The notes below the pieces were generated by a model. It did not search any database. It had not been told where the DNA came from and was given only the letters and a program-made list of their open reading frames with translations. A program made the translations under genes and the position numbers. 64,000 nucleotides of DNA from Lutibaculum baratangense AMV1 (GTDB taxonomy: Bacteria; Pseudomonadota; Alphaproteobacteria; Rhizobiales; Tepidamorphaceae): NCBI RefSeq assembly GCF_000496075.1, contig NZ_AWXZ01000007.1, positions 160,143-224,142 on the forward strand, given 5' to 3'. Below are positions 7,553 through 19,130 of this stretch, in pieces; positions within the stretch are counted from its first letter, which is position 1; each line of letters begins with the position of its first letter.

Positions 7553-9904
7553 ATGGCCGACCACAATCGCCCCGCCCTCTCAGCCTCCGCCGCCTCGCCG
7601 GCCCCGGGCGGCATCGCCGCGCGCGCCCGCGCCGCGTCGGCGCCGCCTCCGCCGTCCTATCTCGACGGCCTCAATCCCGAGCAGCGCCGCGCGGTCGAGA
7701 CCACGGAGGGGCCGGTTCTCGTGCTGGCGGGCGCCGGCACCGGCAAGACGCGCGTGCTGACGACACGCATCGCCCACATCCTCGCCACGGGGCGCGCCTG
7801 GCCGAGCCAGGTCCTCGCCGTCACCTTCACGAACAAGGCCGCCCGCGAGATGCGCCACCGCATCGGCGACCTCGTCGGCGATTCGGTCGAGGGCATGCCG
7901 TGGCTCGGCACGTTCCACTCGATCTGCGTGAAGATCCTGCGCCGGCACGCCGAGCTCGTCGGGCTGAAGCGCGATTTCACCATCCTCGACACGGACGACC
8001 AGATCCGCCTGATGAAGCAGGTGATCCAGGCCGCCGACATCGATGACAAGAGGTGGCCGGCACGCCAGCTCGCTGCCTTCATCGACGGCTGGAAGAACAA
8101 GGCGCTGACGCCCGACAAGGTGCCCTCGGGCGAGGCCTACGCCTTCGCCGGCCAGGGCGACCAGCTCTACCGCGCCTACCAGGAGCGCCTGAAGATCCTG
8201 AACGCCGCCGATTTCGGCGACCTGATGCTAGAGACGATCCGGCTCTTCCGCGAGAACCCCGGCGTTCTCGAGGAGTATCACGGGCGGTTCCGCTACATCC
8301 TCGTCGACGAGTACCAGGACACGAACGTCGCCCAGTATCTCTGGCTGCGGCTCCTGGCCCAGGGCCCGCGCAACATCTGCTGCGTCGGCGACGACGACCA
8401 GTCGATCTATGGCTGGCGCGGGGCGGAGGTCGACAACATCCTGCGCTTCGAGACAGACTTTCCGGGCGCGGCCGTGATCCGGCTCGAGCGGAACTACCGC
8501 TCGACCTCGCATATCCTTCAGGCGGCCTCCCACCTGATCGCCCACAACGAGGGCCGGCTCGGCAAGACGCTGCACACCGACGGCGAGGACGGCGAGAAGG
8601 TCGGCGTCACCTGCTCGTGGGATTCGGAGACCGAGGCGCGCGTCATCGGCGAGGAGATCGAGCGGCTGCAGCGGCGGGGCGAGAGCCTCGACGAGATGGC
8701 GATCCTGGTGCGAGCCTCCTTCCAGATGCGCGAGTTCGAGGACCGGTTCGTGACGCTCGGCCTGCCCTACCGGGTGATCGGCGGCCCACGCTTCTACGAG
8801 CGCCAGGAGATCCGCGACGCGATCGCCTATTTTCGCGCCGTCGTGCAGCCGGCCGACGACCTCGCCTTCGAGCGCATCGTGAACGTGCCGCGGCGGGGCC
8901 TGGGCGACGCGACGATCCGCGTGCTGCACGACCACGCCCGCGCGCAGAGAGTGCCGCTGATGCAGGCGGCCTTCGCGCTGATCGAGACGGAGGAGCTGAA
9001 GCCTCGGCCGCGCGGCGGCCTGCGCGACCTGCTGCAGACATTCGGCCGGTGGCGCGCGCAGCTCGACGAGATGAAGCACACGGATCTCGCCGCCCAGATC
9101 CTCGAGGAGTCGGGCTACACGGAGATGTGGCAGAACGACAAGTCGGCCGAGGCGCCGGGCCGGCTCGAGAACCTGAAGGAGCTCCTGCGCTCGATGGAGG
9201 AGTTCGAAACGATGCAGGGCTTTCTCGAGCACGTCTCGCTCGTGATGGACACCGAAAGCGGCAACGACGAGCCGAAAGTGTCGCTGATGACGCTGCACTC
9301 GGCGAAGGGGCTCGAGTTCGACACGGTGTTCCTGCCGGGCTGGGAGGAAGGTCTCTTCCCCCACCAGCGCGCGCTAGACGAAAGCGGCCGCGCGGGCCTC
9401 GAGGAGGAGCGCCGCCTCGCCTATGTCGGCGTGACGCGGGCGCGGAGACGCGCGCACATCCACTTCGCGACGAACCGGCGGGTGCACGGGCTGTGGCAGT
9501 CGACCGTGCCGTCGCGCTTCATCGACGAGCTGCCCGAGGCGAACGTGGAGGTGACGGAGACGGGATCCGTCGCCGGCTCCTACGGCGGCTACGGCTACTC
9601 CCGCTTCGACCGGGCCGAGCCGTTCGGCTCGACCTATGCGACGCCCGGCTGGCAGCGCGCGCAGCGGGGCCGGGAGCGCCAGGAGACCCGCAAGGGCGGT
9701 CCGAGACTGATCGAGGGCGAGATTCTCGCCCGGTCCGGCGGCCCGAACTCCGAATTCTCCCTCGGGGAGCGTGTCTTTCACCAGAAATTCGGCTATGGCG
9801 AGGTGAAGTCGATCGACGGCAACAAGCTGACGGTCGACTTCGAGACGTCGGGCCCGAAGCGGGTGCTCGACTCCTTCATCGAGAGGCACGGGACGGCGCG
9901 CTGA
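7553..9904 (+). CDS. uvrD: ATP-dependent DNA helicase, UvrD/PcrA family
   Basis: 783 residues. The Ala/Pro-rich N-terminus (1-40) is dispensable-looking; the superfamily 1A helicase core follows with GAGTGKT (Walker A), VDEYQDTN (Walker B), DDDQSIYGWRGA (motif III), NYRST (motif IV) and VGVTRARRRAH (motif VI). The last 50 residues form the tudor-like PcrA/UvrD tail (FGYGEVKSIDGNKLTVDF). This 3'-5' helicase acts in nucleotide excision and mismatch repair and removes stalled RNA polymerase. The TGA stop (9902-9904) is in frame with the prmA coding sequence behind it. No alphaproteobacterial LexA box (GTTC-N7-GTTC) was seen upstream. Confidence 0.95.
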   Translation: MADHNRPALSASAASPAPGGIAARARAASAPPPPSYLDGLNPEQRRAVETTEGPVLVLAGAGTGKTRVLTTRIAHILATGRAWPSQVLAVTFTNKAAREMRHRIGDLVGDSVEGMPWLGTFHSICVKILRRHAELVGLKRDFTILDTDDQIRLMKQVIQAADIDDKRWPARQLAAFIDGWKNKALTPDKVPSGEAYAFAGQGDQLYRAYQERLKILNAADFGDLMLETIRLFRENPGVLEEYHGRFRYILVDEYQDTNVAQYLWLRLLAQGPRNICCVGDDDQSIYGWRGAEVDNILRFETDFPGAAVIRLERNYRSTSHILQAASHLIAHNEGRLGKTLHTDGEDGEKVGVTCSWDSETEARVIGEEIERLQRRGESLDEMAILVRASFQMREFEDRFVTLGLPYRVIGGPRFYERQEIRDAIAYFRAVVQPADDLAFERIVNVPRRGLGDATIRVLHDHARAQRVPLMQAAFALIETEELKPRPRGGLRDLLQTFGRWRAQLDEMKHTDLAAQILEESGYTEMWQNDKSAEAPGRLENLKELLRSMEEFETMQGFLEHVSLVMDTESGNDEPKVSLMTLHSAKGLEFDTVFLPGWEEGLFPHQRALDESGRAGLEEERRLAYVGVTRARRRAHIHFATNRRVHGLWQSTVPSRFIDELPEANVEVTETGSVAGSYGGYGYSRFDRAEPFGSTYATPGWQRAQRGRERQETRKGGPRLIEGEILARSGGPNSEFSLGERVFHQKFGYGEVKSIDGNKLTVDFETSGPKRVLDSFIERHGTAR

Positions 9905-9931
9905 CCGCGGTCGTCCGTCGGGGGGACAGAC

Positions 9932-10822
9932 ATCTACCGCCTTCGCATCCCAGCCCGCGACGAACGCGACGCCGACGCGATCGCTGACGCGCTCCTCGCG
10001 GCGATCGAACCCGAGACGCCGACCACGGGCTCACTCGACACCGGCAGCGCCTGGCTCGCCGAGGCCTTCTACACCGACGAGCCCTCCGAGGACGCGCTGC
10101 GCCAGGCGCTCTCCTACGCGTTCGGCGAGCGGGCGCGGGATCTCGAACTTCGGGTCGAGCCGCTCGCCGACCGCGACTGGGTGAAGGAGAGCCTCGAGGC
10201 CATGCCGCCGGTCTCGGCCGGGCGCTTCGTCGTCTATGGCGGGCACGACCGCGGCCGCATCCGCGCCAACCAGATCGGCATCGAGATCGAGGCGGCGCAG
10301 GCCTTCGGGACGGGCCACCACGGCACCACCTGGGGCTGCCTGAAGGCGCTCGACACGCTGCTGAAGGCTCGCCGCTACGAGCGCCCGCTCGACATCGGCA
10401 CGGGCACCGGGGTGCTCGCGATCGGCCTTGCGAAGGCCCTGCGTCGCAAGGTGGTGGCGACGGAGATCGACCCGGTGGCGACCCGCATCGCGGTCGAGAA
10501 CGCGCGCCTCAACGGGGTGTCGGCGCTGATCGAGGCGCACACGGCGGACGGCGTGAAGGCGCTGCCGGTGACGCGGCACGCGCCCTACGACCTGATCGTC
10601 GCGAACATTCTCGCGAATCCGCTGGTGGCCCTTGCCCCGGACGTCGAGCGGATCGCGGCCGACCGGGCGAGCGTCGTCTTGTCGGGGCTGCTCACCTGGC
10701 AACGCCGCGAGGTCGAGGCGGTGTGGCGGACGCGCGGCTTCGTCGCCAGGGACCGCCTGTTCCGCGACGGCTGGGCGACGCTCGTCCTCCAGCGCCGATC
10801 CGCCGGGGCCTACCGCTCGTAG
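9932..10822 (+). CDS. prmA: Ribosomal protein L11 methyltransferase PrmA, non-canonical start
   Basis: Homology to PrmA begins at about 9932 (IYRLRIPARDE) and runs to 10822, about 296 residues, the normal family length. The methyltransferase core is clear: AQAFGTGHHGTT, LDIGTGTGVLAIG and the NILANPL motif. PrmA trimethylates ribosomal protein L11. No ATG, GTG or TTG occurs in frame between the uvrD stop (9902-9904) and a GTG at 10181, which would delete the whole N-terminal L11-recognition domain. A strong Shine-Dalgarno-like GGGGGGA (9920-9926) sits 5 nt before ATC 9932, so an AUC start is the best guess; readthrough of the in-frame uvrD UGA is the alternative. The end overlaps the convergent small gene by 13 nt. 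Confidence 0.8.
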   Translation: MYRLRIPARDERDADAIADALLAAIEPETPTTGSLDTGSAWLAEAFYTDEPSEDALRQALSYAFGERARDLELRVEPLADRDWVKESLEAMPPVSAGRFVVYGGHDRGRIRANQIGIEIEAAQAFGTGHHGTTWGCLKALDTLLKARRYERPLDIGTGTGVLAIGLAKALRRKVVATEIDPVATRIAVENARLNGVSALIEAHTADGVKALPVTRHAPYDLIVANILANPLVALAPDVERIAADRASVVLSGLLTWQRREVEAVWRTRGFVARDRLFRDGWATLVLQRRSAGAYRS

Positions 10823-11028
10823 GGGTTGTAGAGGCGCTCCATCTGGGCGCGCGTCAGCCCCGCCTGTTCGAGCGCCTCGGCGTCGATGAGGTGGGCGTAG
10901 CCGGCGATCCGCCGCCTCGCCTCCGCCTCGCGGGCGCGCAGGAGGCGGGTCAGAATGCGGGAAAAGAGGCCCGGCGACGACGCCTTAATCTCGCGGGCGG
11001 CATGATCATGTGCATAGGTGGTGGCCAT
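10810..11028 (-). CDS. Small DUF1127-like protein
   Basis: 72 residues, basic and Ala/Arg-rich, with no signal peptide. The C-terminal half (RRRIAGYAHLIDAEALEQAG then LTRAQMERL) resembles the YjiS/DUF1127-type helices common in Rhizobiales, where such small proteins often sit near an aminopeptidase P gene. DUF1127 members are RNA-associated in some species; no function is claimed here. A GGGAG lies 7 nt before the ATG. Tail-to-tail overlap with prmA is 13 nt; it is divergent from the aminopeptidase gene across about 200 bp. Confidence 0.7.
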   Translation of the reverse strand: MATTYAHDHAAREIKASSPGLFSRILTRLLRAREAEARRRIAGYAHLIDAEALEQAGLTRAQMERLYNPYER

Positions 11029-11233
11029 CTCGTGGCTCCCTCGTCAGCGTTGGGTACCGGATTGCCGTTCCACGTCGAAAGGTAAGGAAAACTGCCCTAA
11101 TGGCCACCGCCGCAAACGCATGGCTGCGGCGAGCTCTTCGCATGCGCAACATATTAGCTACTGCAGCGCAGCAATCCCTTGTTCCGCAAGGTTCCAGCCG
11201 CCCTGCCCGCGTCGTGACCACCAGGAATGCATG

Positions 11234-13051
11234 ATGTTTCAGCACTTCGACGAGACGACTGACCCGAGCCTCAGCGCCGAACGGCTGCCGCTGCTGCGCC
11301 GCCAGCTCGTATCGCTGCGGCTCGACGGCTTCCTCGTTCCACGCACGGACGAGTACCAGAACGAGTACCTGCCGCCCTCGGCGGAGCGCCTGGCGTGGCT
11401 GACGGGCTTCACCGGGTCGGCGGGCCTCGGCCTCGTGCTCGCGACGCGCGCGGCCGTCTTCGTAGACGGACGCTACACGATCCAGGTCCGCCAGCAGGTC
11501 GACCTCGAGCTGTTCGAGACGCCGCACCTGATCGCCGACGGCGGCTGGGAAGGCTGGCTCCGGGACAACCTGACACCCGGTCAGCGCATCGGCTTCGACC
11601 CGAAGCTGCACACGGTGAAGAACGTGCGCCAGCTCGAGAAGATCGCGCGCGAGACCGGGGCCGAGTTCATCCCGGTTGCCGACAACCCGATCGACGATGT
11701 CTGGTCCGACCGCCCCGCTCCGCCGGAAGGACGGATCGAGCCCCACCCCGTCGAGCTCGCCGGCAGGACGGCGGAGGACAAGCTCGACGAGGTGCGCGAC
11801 GTCCTCAAGCGCGCGAACCAGGACGCCTGCGTGATCACGAGCCCGGACGTCATCGCCTGGCTATTCAACATCCGGGGCTCGGATGTGCCGCACACGCCGT
11901 TGCCGCTCGGTTTCGCCGTCTTCAGGAAGGAGGGGCGCCCGACATTCGCCGTCTCGTCCGCGAAACTCGGCGAGGACGCGCGGGCCTATCTCGGAAGCCT
12001 GACCGAGATCGTGGAGCCGGAGAGCTTCCCGGGCCTGATCGACGCCCTCGGGGACAGCCACTCCCGCGTCCGCCTGGACCCCGCGGTGGTGTCGCAGTGG
12101 ATCGCCGACCGGCTCCGTTCGGCGGGAGCGGTGGTCGTGGAGGCCGCCGACCCGTTCATGCTCTCGAAGGCCCGCAAGACGCACGCCGAGGTGCGGGGCG
12201 CGCGCGGCGCACACCAGATCGACGGTGTCGCGATGTGCCGCTTCCTCGCCTGGCTCGACCGGGAAGCCCCGAAGGGAGGGCTCGACGAGATCGCGGCCGC
12301 GAAGAAGCTCGAGGCGCTCCGCGTCGAAACGGGTGCGCTTCGCGACCTCTCCTTCGACGCGATCTCCGCGGCCGGCCCGCACTCCGCCATCCCGCATTAC
12401 CGTGTCACGACCGGAAGCAACCGCCCGATAGAGCCCAACTCGCTCTACCTGATCGACTCGGGCGGCCAGTACCGCGAGGGCACGACCGACATCACGCGGA
12501 CCGTCGTGGTCGGCGAGCCGACGCCCGAGATGATCCACCACAACACGCTCGTGCTGCGGGGCCACGTGGCACTCGCGACGGCCCGTTTCCCAGTCGGCAC
12601 GACGGGAGCGCAGCTCGATCCGATCGCCCGCTATTTCCTCTGGCAGGCCGGGCTCGACTTCGACCACGGCACCGGCCACGGCATCGGCAGCTACCTGTCG
12701 GTGCACGAAGGGCCGCAGCGCATCGCGAAGACGGGCACGGTGCCGCTCGAGCCCGGGATGATCGTCTCGAACGAGCCGGGATACTACCGGGCCGGCGAAT
12801 ACGGCATCCGGATCGAGAACCTGATGGTCGTGAACGAAGCCGAGCTCGTGCCGGGCGGCGACAGGCCGGTGCTCTCGTTCGAGACGCTGAGCTTCGTGCC
12901 GATCGACCGGCGGCTGATCGACGCCGACCTGCTCGGCCTCGACGCGCGAACCTGGCTCAACAGCTATCACCTCGTGACGCTCGAGCGCATGGCGCCCCAT
13001 CTCGACGATGCCGACCGGGCCTGGCTCGAACAGGCGACGGAGGCCATCTAG
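11234..13051 (+). CDS. pepP: Aminopeptidase P family protein (Xaa-Pro aminopeptidase)
   Basis: 605 residues, the long three-domain form: two creatinase-like N-terminal domains (about 20-310) and a pita-bread M24 catalytic domain (about 320-540), then a short C-terminal cap. The dimetal ligands are visible: LIDSGGQYREGTTDITRT (two Asp), HGTGHGIG (His), SNEPGYY (Glu) and GIRIENL (Glu). It removes N-terminal residues preceding proline in the cytoplasm. Two ATG codons lie side by side at 11231 and 11234; the second has the better spacing (7 nt) from AGGA. The frame remains open further upstream to 11018, but that extension is not family-like. Confidence 0.92.
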   Translation: MFQHFDETTDPSLSAERLPLLRRQLVSLRLDGFLVPRTDEYQNEYLPPSAERLAWLTGFTGSAGLGLVLATRAAVFVDGRYTIQVRQQVDLELFETPHLIADGGWEGWLRDNLTPGQRIGFDPKLHTVKNVRQLEKIARETGAEFIPVADNPIDDVWSDRPAPPEGRIEPHPVELAGRTAEDKLDEVRDVLKRANQDACVITSPDVIAWLFNIRGSDVPHTPLPLGFAVFRKEGRPTFAVSSAKLGEDARAYLGSLTEIVEPESFPGLIDALGDSHSRVRLDPAVVSQWIADRLRSAGAVVVEAADPFMLSKARKTHAEVRGARGAHQIDGVAMCRFLAWLDREAPKGGLDEIAAAKKLEALRVETGALRDLSFDAISAAGPHSAIPHYRVTTGSNRPIEPNSLYLIDSGGQYREGTTDITRTVVVGEPTPEMIHHNTLVLRGHVALATARFPVGTTGAQLDPIARYFLWQAGLDFDHGTGHGIGSYLSVHEGPQRIAKTGTVPLEPGMIVSNEPGYYRAGEYGIRIENLMVVNEAELVPGGDRPVLSFETLSFVPIDRRLIDADLLGLDARTWLNSYHLVTLERMAPHLDDADRAWLEQATEAI

Positions 13052-13069
13052 CCTCGGCCGGGTGCCCGA

Positions 13070-13090
13070 TAGGCCGCGGTCTCCCGCGGC

Positions 13091-13093
<3 letters not shown>
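13070..13093. terminator. Bidirectional terminator between pepP and ligA
   Basis: Perfect 10-bp stem (TAGGCCGCGG and CCGCGGCCTA) around a TCTC loop, between two convergent genes. It includes the ligA stop codon (13091-13093). No T-tract on either side. Confidence 0.6.
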
Positions 13094-15954
<2,861 letters not shown>

Positions 15955-15967
15955 GGCGAGGCACGAT

Positions 15968-16540
15968 ATGCGAGGCCGGAACACCACCGAGAGCTGGGGC
16001 TGGGTCGCGCGCCTCCTCCACTGGTCGATCGCCGCGATCATCCTCTTCCAGCTCGGTCTCGGGATCTACATGACGGATGTCGTCTCCGAGCTGACGGAGC
16101 AGTTCCGGCTGTTCCAGCTCCACAAGAGCTGGGGCTTCGTGGTGTTCGTGCTCGTCCTCGCGCGGATCGCGTGGCGGCTCGCCAACCGGCGGTCGCCACG
16201 CCACCCGCCGGGCCAGCCGCGCTGGCAGGCCGCGGCCTCGCACGCGACGCATGCGGCCCTCTACGTGCTGATGTTCGTCCTGCCCCTGTCGGGGTGGGTC
16301 ATGGCGTCCGCCTCGACGACGCAGGACCTGTTCTCGATCCGCAACATGGTGTTCGGGCTGTTCGAGATGCCCGATCCGTGGGTGCCGGGCAACAAGGCGA
16401 TCGCCGACGCGGCCGGCACCGTCCACGAATGGGCCGCCTGGGCGATGATCGCGATCCTCGCCCTGCATGCAGCCGCGGCGCTGAAGCACCATCTCGTCGA
16501 CCGGGACGATGTTCTGAAGCGCATGGCGTGGGGGCGTTAG
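15968..16540 (+). CDS. Cytochrome b561 family protein
   Basis: 190 residues with four transmembrane helices. Histidines suited to bind two b hemes are seen in ARLLHWSIAAII, LFQLHKSWG, VHEWAAWAM and ILALHAAAALKHH. Members of this family transfer electrons between quinol and periplasmic partners, or dispose of superoxide. It is transcribed 13 nt behind yceI, a conserved pair in proteobacteria. A hairpin (GCGTGGG/CCCACGC, 16526-16549) overlaps its stop and may end the transcript. Confidence 0.88.
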   Translation: MRGRNTTESWGWVARLLHWSIAAIILFQLGLGIYMTDVVSELTEQFRLFQLHKSWGFVVFVLVLARIAWRLANRRSPRHPPGQPRWQAAASHATHAALYVLMFVLPLSGWVMASASTTQDLFSIRNMVFGLFEMPDPWVPGNKAIADAAGTVHEWAAWAMIAILALHAAAALKHHLVDRDDVLKRMAWGR

Positions 16541-16549
16541 CTCCCACGC
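16526..16549 (+). terminator. Possible terminator at the cytochrome b561 stop
   Basis: GCGTGGG and CCCACGC pair, extendable by a G-T and a G-C pair, around a CGTTAG loop, spanning the TAG stop. No T-tract follows, so this is weak. Confidence 0.35.
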
Positions 16550-16633
16550 GGCTGCCCGCCCCCTGCGACACCGCCATCGCCAACACGCATTACCGCCTTG
16601 CCATCGCGCCGACAGCCCGTTAAGCCACCGATT

Positions 16634-16651
16634 GTAATGTTATAACATTAC
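16634..16651. promoter_or_regulatory. Zur box (zinc-uptake regulator operator) of zinT
   Basis: GTAATGTTATAACATTAC is a perfect 18-bp palindrome, 44 nt upstream of the zinT start. It matches the alphaproteobacterial Zur consensus (AATGTTATAACATT core). An embedded TATAAC could be the -10 element, so bound Zur would block transcription under zinc repletion. Confidence 0.9.
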
Positions 16652-16695
16652 GGTCTCCGAGCACCGAGGTGCGGCAAGAAGGAAGGATCTACCTG

Positions 16696-17415
16696 ATGCG
16701 TAGGGGAATGACGCGGTCTTTCGGCGCGCTGATGCTGGGCGCAGCACTGTTCGCTGCCGGCCAGGCAAAGGCCCAGGACGGCGGAAACAACCAGGAGCCG
16801 GCCGCGCAGGCGGACAGCCACGCGCACGATCACGACCATGATCACGGCCAGGAGCAGGCCCACGGCCACTCGCACGGCTCCGACGCGATCTACAAGGGGC
16901 ACTTCGAGGACAGCCAGATCGAGGCGCGGCAGCTTTCGGACTGGGAGGGGGACTGGCAGTCGGTCTACCCGTATCTGCAGGACGGCAGCCTGGACGAGGT
17001 CATGGTCCACAAGGCGGCCCACGGAGACAAGACCGCTGAGGAGTACCGGGCGTACTACGACACCGGCTACAGGACGGATGTCGAGCGCATCACGATCAGC
17101 GGCGACACCGTCACCTTCTACGAGAACGGCGAGCCACTGGAGGGCCGGTACGCCAGCGACGGCTACGAGATCCTGACATACAAGGCGGGAAACCGAGGCG
17201 TGCGCTTCATCTTCGAGAAGACCGACGGCGACGAGGCGGCGCCGGACTTCATCCAGTTCAGCGACCATCGGATCGCCCCCGAGAAGGCCGATCACTACCA
17301 CCTCTATTGGGGCGACGATCGCGCGGCGCTTCTCGAGGAGGTCACGAACTGGCCGACCTACTACCCCTCCTCGCTCAGCGCAGAGGAGATCGTCCGCGAG
17401 ATGATGGCGCACTGA
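16696..17415 (+). CDS. zinT: ZinT/YodA periplasmic zinc-binding protein
   Basis: 239 residues. Signal peptide 1-26 (ending QAKAQ), then a His/Asp-rich segment (DSHAHDHDHDHGQEQAHGHSHG) and the ZinT calycin domain: YKGHFEDSQIEARQLSDWEGDWQSVYPYL in part, IRFSDH-like IQFSDHRIAPEKADHYHLYWGD and the WPTYYP end. ZinT captures zinc in the periplasm and hands it to ZnuA; the His-rich arm suits ion scavenging. The start at 16696 has AAGGAAGGA 8 nt upstream; a GTG 27 nt earlier is less likely. The Zur palindrome upstream supports induction by zinc shortage. No znuABC is in the window. Confidence 0.93.
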   Translation: MRRGMTRSFGALMLGAALFAAGQAKAQDGGNNQEPAAQADSHAHDHDHDHGQEQAHGHSHGSDAIYKGHFEDSQIEARQLSDWEGDWQSVYPYLQDGSLDEVMVHKAAHGDKTAEEYRAYYDTGYRTDVERITISGDTVTFYENGEPLEGRYASDGYEILTYKAGNRGVRFIFEKTDGDEAAPDFIQFSDHRIAPEKADHYHLYWGDDRAALLEEVTNWPTYYPSSLSAEEIVREMMAH

Positions 17416-17461
17416 GCCACGGGCGGCGCAGCGCGGCTTCCGGCGTCAGACAACCCGGAGC

Positions 17462-19123
17462 TTAGCCGCCCGCCTTCATCAGCCGCTCGGCCGCCGCCCT
17501 CGCCTCGTCGGTGATGGTGGCGCCCGAGAGCATGCGCGCGATCTCCTCGCGCCGCGCCGGGCCCTCCAGCGGCTCGACGCGCGTCGACACCGTGTCGGCA
17601 TCGCCGTCCTTGCGGATGAGGAGATGCCGGCTCGCGCGCGCCGCGACCTGCGGCGCGTGCGTCACGCTCAGCACCTGGACCCGCTCGGCGAGGCGGGCGA
17701 GCCGCGCGCCGATCGCGTCGGCGACGGCGCCGCCGACGGCGACGTCGATCTCGTCGAACACGAGCGTCGGCGCGCTGCCCCTGTCCGCGAGGGCGACCTT
17801 GAGGGCGAGGAGGAAGCGCGAAAGCTCGCCGCCGGAGGCGACCTTCAGCAGTGGGCCGGGATGGGTGCCGGGGTTCGTCTGGACCCAGAACTCCACCCGG
17901 TCGAGCCCCTCGGCGCCGGGTCGCCCGTCGGTGTCGACGCGCGTCTCGAACCTCGCGCGCTCGAGCCGCAGCGGCGGCAATTCGTGCGCGACCGCCTCGT
18001 CGAGCTGCGTGGCCGCCGCGCGGCGCGCCTCCGACAGGCGCGAGGCCGCGGCGTCATAGGCGCGCTTCGCATCGGCGAGACTGGCCTCGAGCGCCTCCAG
18101 GCGCTGTCCGCCGGTGTCGATCTCCTGAAGCTGCGAACGCAGCCTCTCGCGCAATGCCGCGAGATCGTCGACCTGCACCTGGTGCTTCCGGGCGGCGGCG
18201 CGCAAGGCGAAGAGCCGCTCCTCCGTCGCCTCGAGCTCGCGCGGGTCGAAGGCCGCCTCGGAGAGCGCGTGCTCGATCGCCTGCTGCGCCTCGTCGATCT
18301 GGTTGTAGAGCCGCTCGAGCGCCGCGACGACGGGCTCGAGGAGCTGCGGCAGGTCGCCCGCCCGCCGCTCGAGCCGCCGGAGCGCCGCCGCGACGACGGG
18401 CCCGGGCGAGGCGTGGCCGCCCACGATCTCGTTCGCCTCGTTCAATTCGCCGACGAGCTTCTCCGAGTGCATCATGACCTGGCGACGGTCGGCGAGCCGC
18501 TCCTCCTCGCCTGGCTCGGGGCCGAGCTGGTCGAGCTCCTCGACGGCGTGCTCGAGATACTCACGCTCGGACGCGGCCTTCTCGAGCGCCTCCCGCGCCT
18601 CCTCGTGCGCCTCGCGCAGGGAGCGCCACTCGCGCCACAGCCGGCCGATCTCCGCGACGTCGGGCTCGAGGCCCGCGAAGGCGTCGAGCAGGCGGCGGTG
18701 CTCGGTGGGGTCGACGAGGGCGCGGTCGGCGTGCTGGCCGTGGATCTCGACGAGGGCGGCACCGACGCGGCGCATCATCTGGGCGCTCGCCGGCTGGTCG
18801 TTCACGAAGCCGCGGGTGCGGCCGTCGGCGCTCTGGATCCGGCGCAGGATGAGCTCGCCCTCGGCGTCGAAGCCCGCCTCCTGCAGCACGGACCGCGCGG
18901 GATGGTGCGGTTCGAGCTCGAACAGGGCCGTCACCTGCCCCTGATCGGCCCCGCGTCGCACGAGGCCCGCGTCGCCCCGGCCGCCGAGGGCGAGCGAGAA
19001 CGAATCGAGCAGGATCGACTTGCCCGCTCCGGTCTCGCCGGTGAGCGCGCTCAGGCCCGGCGTGAAGTGGATGTCGAGCCGGTCGATGATGACGATGTCG
19101 CGGATCGACAGGGTCGACAGCAT
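17462..19123 (-). CDS. recN: DNA repair protein RecN
   Basis: 553 residues, typical. An SMC-like ATPase: GETGAGKSILLDSFSLALG (Walker A) near the N-terminus, two long coiled-coil arms through about 150-380, and the signature/Walker B block VASGGELSRFLLALK and TLVFDEIDVAVGG. RecN works in double-strand-break repair with RecA. It lies 7 nt after bamD and is presumably transcribed from it. No LexA box was seen in the spacer, so SOS control, if any, would come from further upstream. Confidence 0.95.
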   Translation of the reverse strand: MLSTLSIRDIVIIDRLDIHFTPGLSALTGETGAGKSILLDSFSLALGGRGDAGLVRRGADQGQVTALFELEPHHPARSVLQEAGFDAEGELILRRIQSADGRTRGFVNDQPASAQMMRRVGAALVEIHGQHADRALVDPTEHRRLLDAFAGLEPDVAEIGRLWREWRSLREAHEEAREALEKAASEREYLEHAVEELDQLGPEPGEEERLADRRQVMMHSEKLVGELNEANEIVGGHASPGPVVAAALRRLERRAGDLPQLLEPVVAALERLYNQIDEAQQAIEHALSEAAFDPRELEATEERLFALRAAARKHQVQVDDLAALRERLRSQLQEIDTGGQRLEALEASLADAKRAYDAAASRLSEARRAAATQLDEAVAHELPPLRLERARFETRVDTDGRPGAEGLDRVEFWVQTNPGTHPGPLLKVASGGELSRFLLALKVALADRGSAPTLVFDEIDVAVGGAVADAIGARLARLAERVQVLSVTHAPQVAARASRHLLIRKDGDADTVSTRVEPLEGPARREEIARMLSGATITDEARAAAERLMKAGG

Positions 19124-19130
19124 CGCCCTC

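Noticed and set aside
9905..9931. A frameshift in a G-run as the reason for the missing prmA start
   Set aside because: Neither other frame supplies a start codon close upstream that would join after a one-base change, so a simple homopolymer error does not solve it; a substitution error is still possible.
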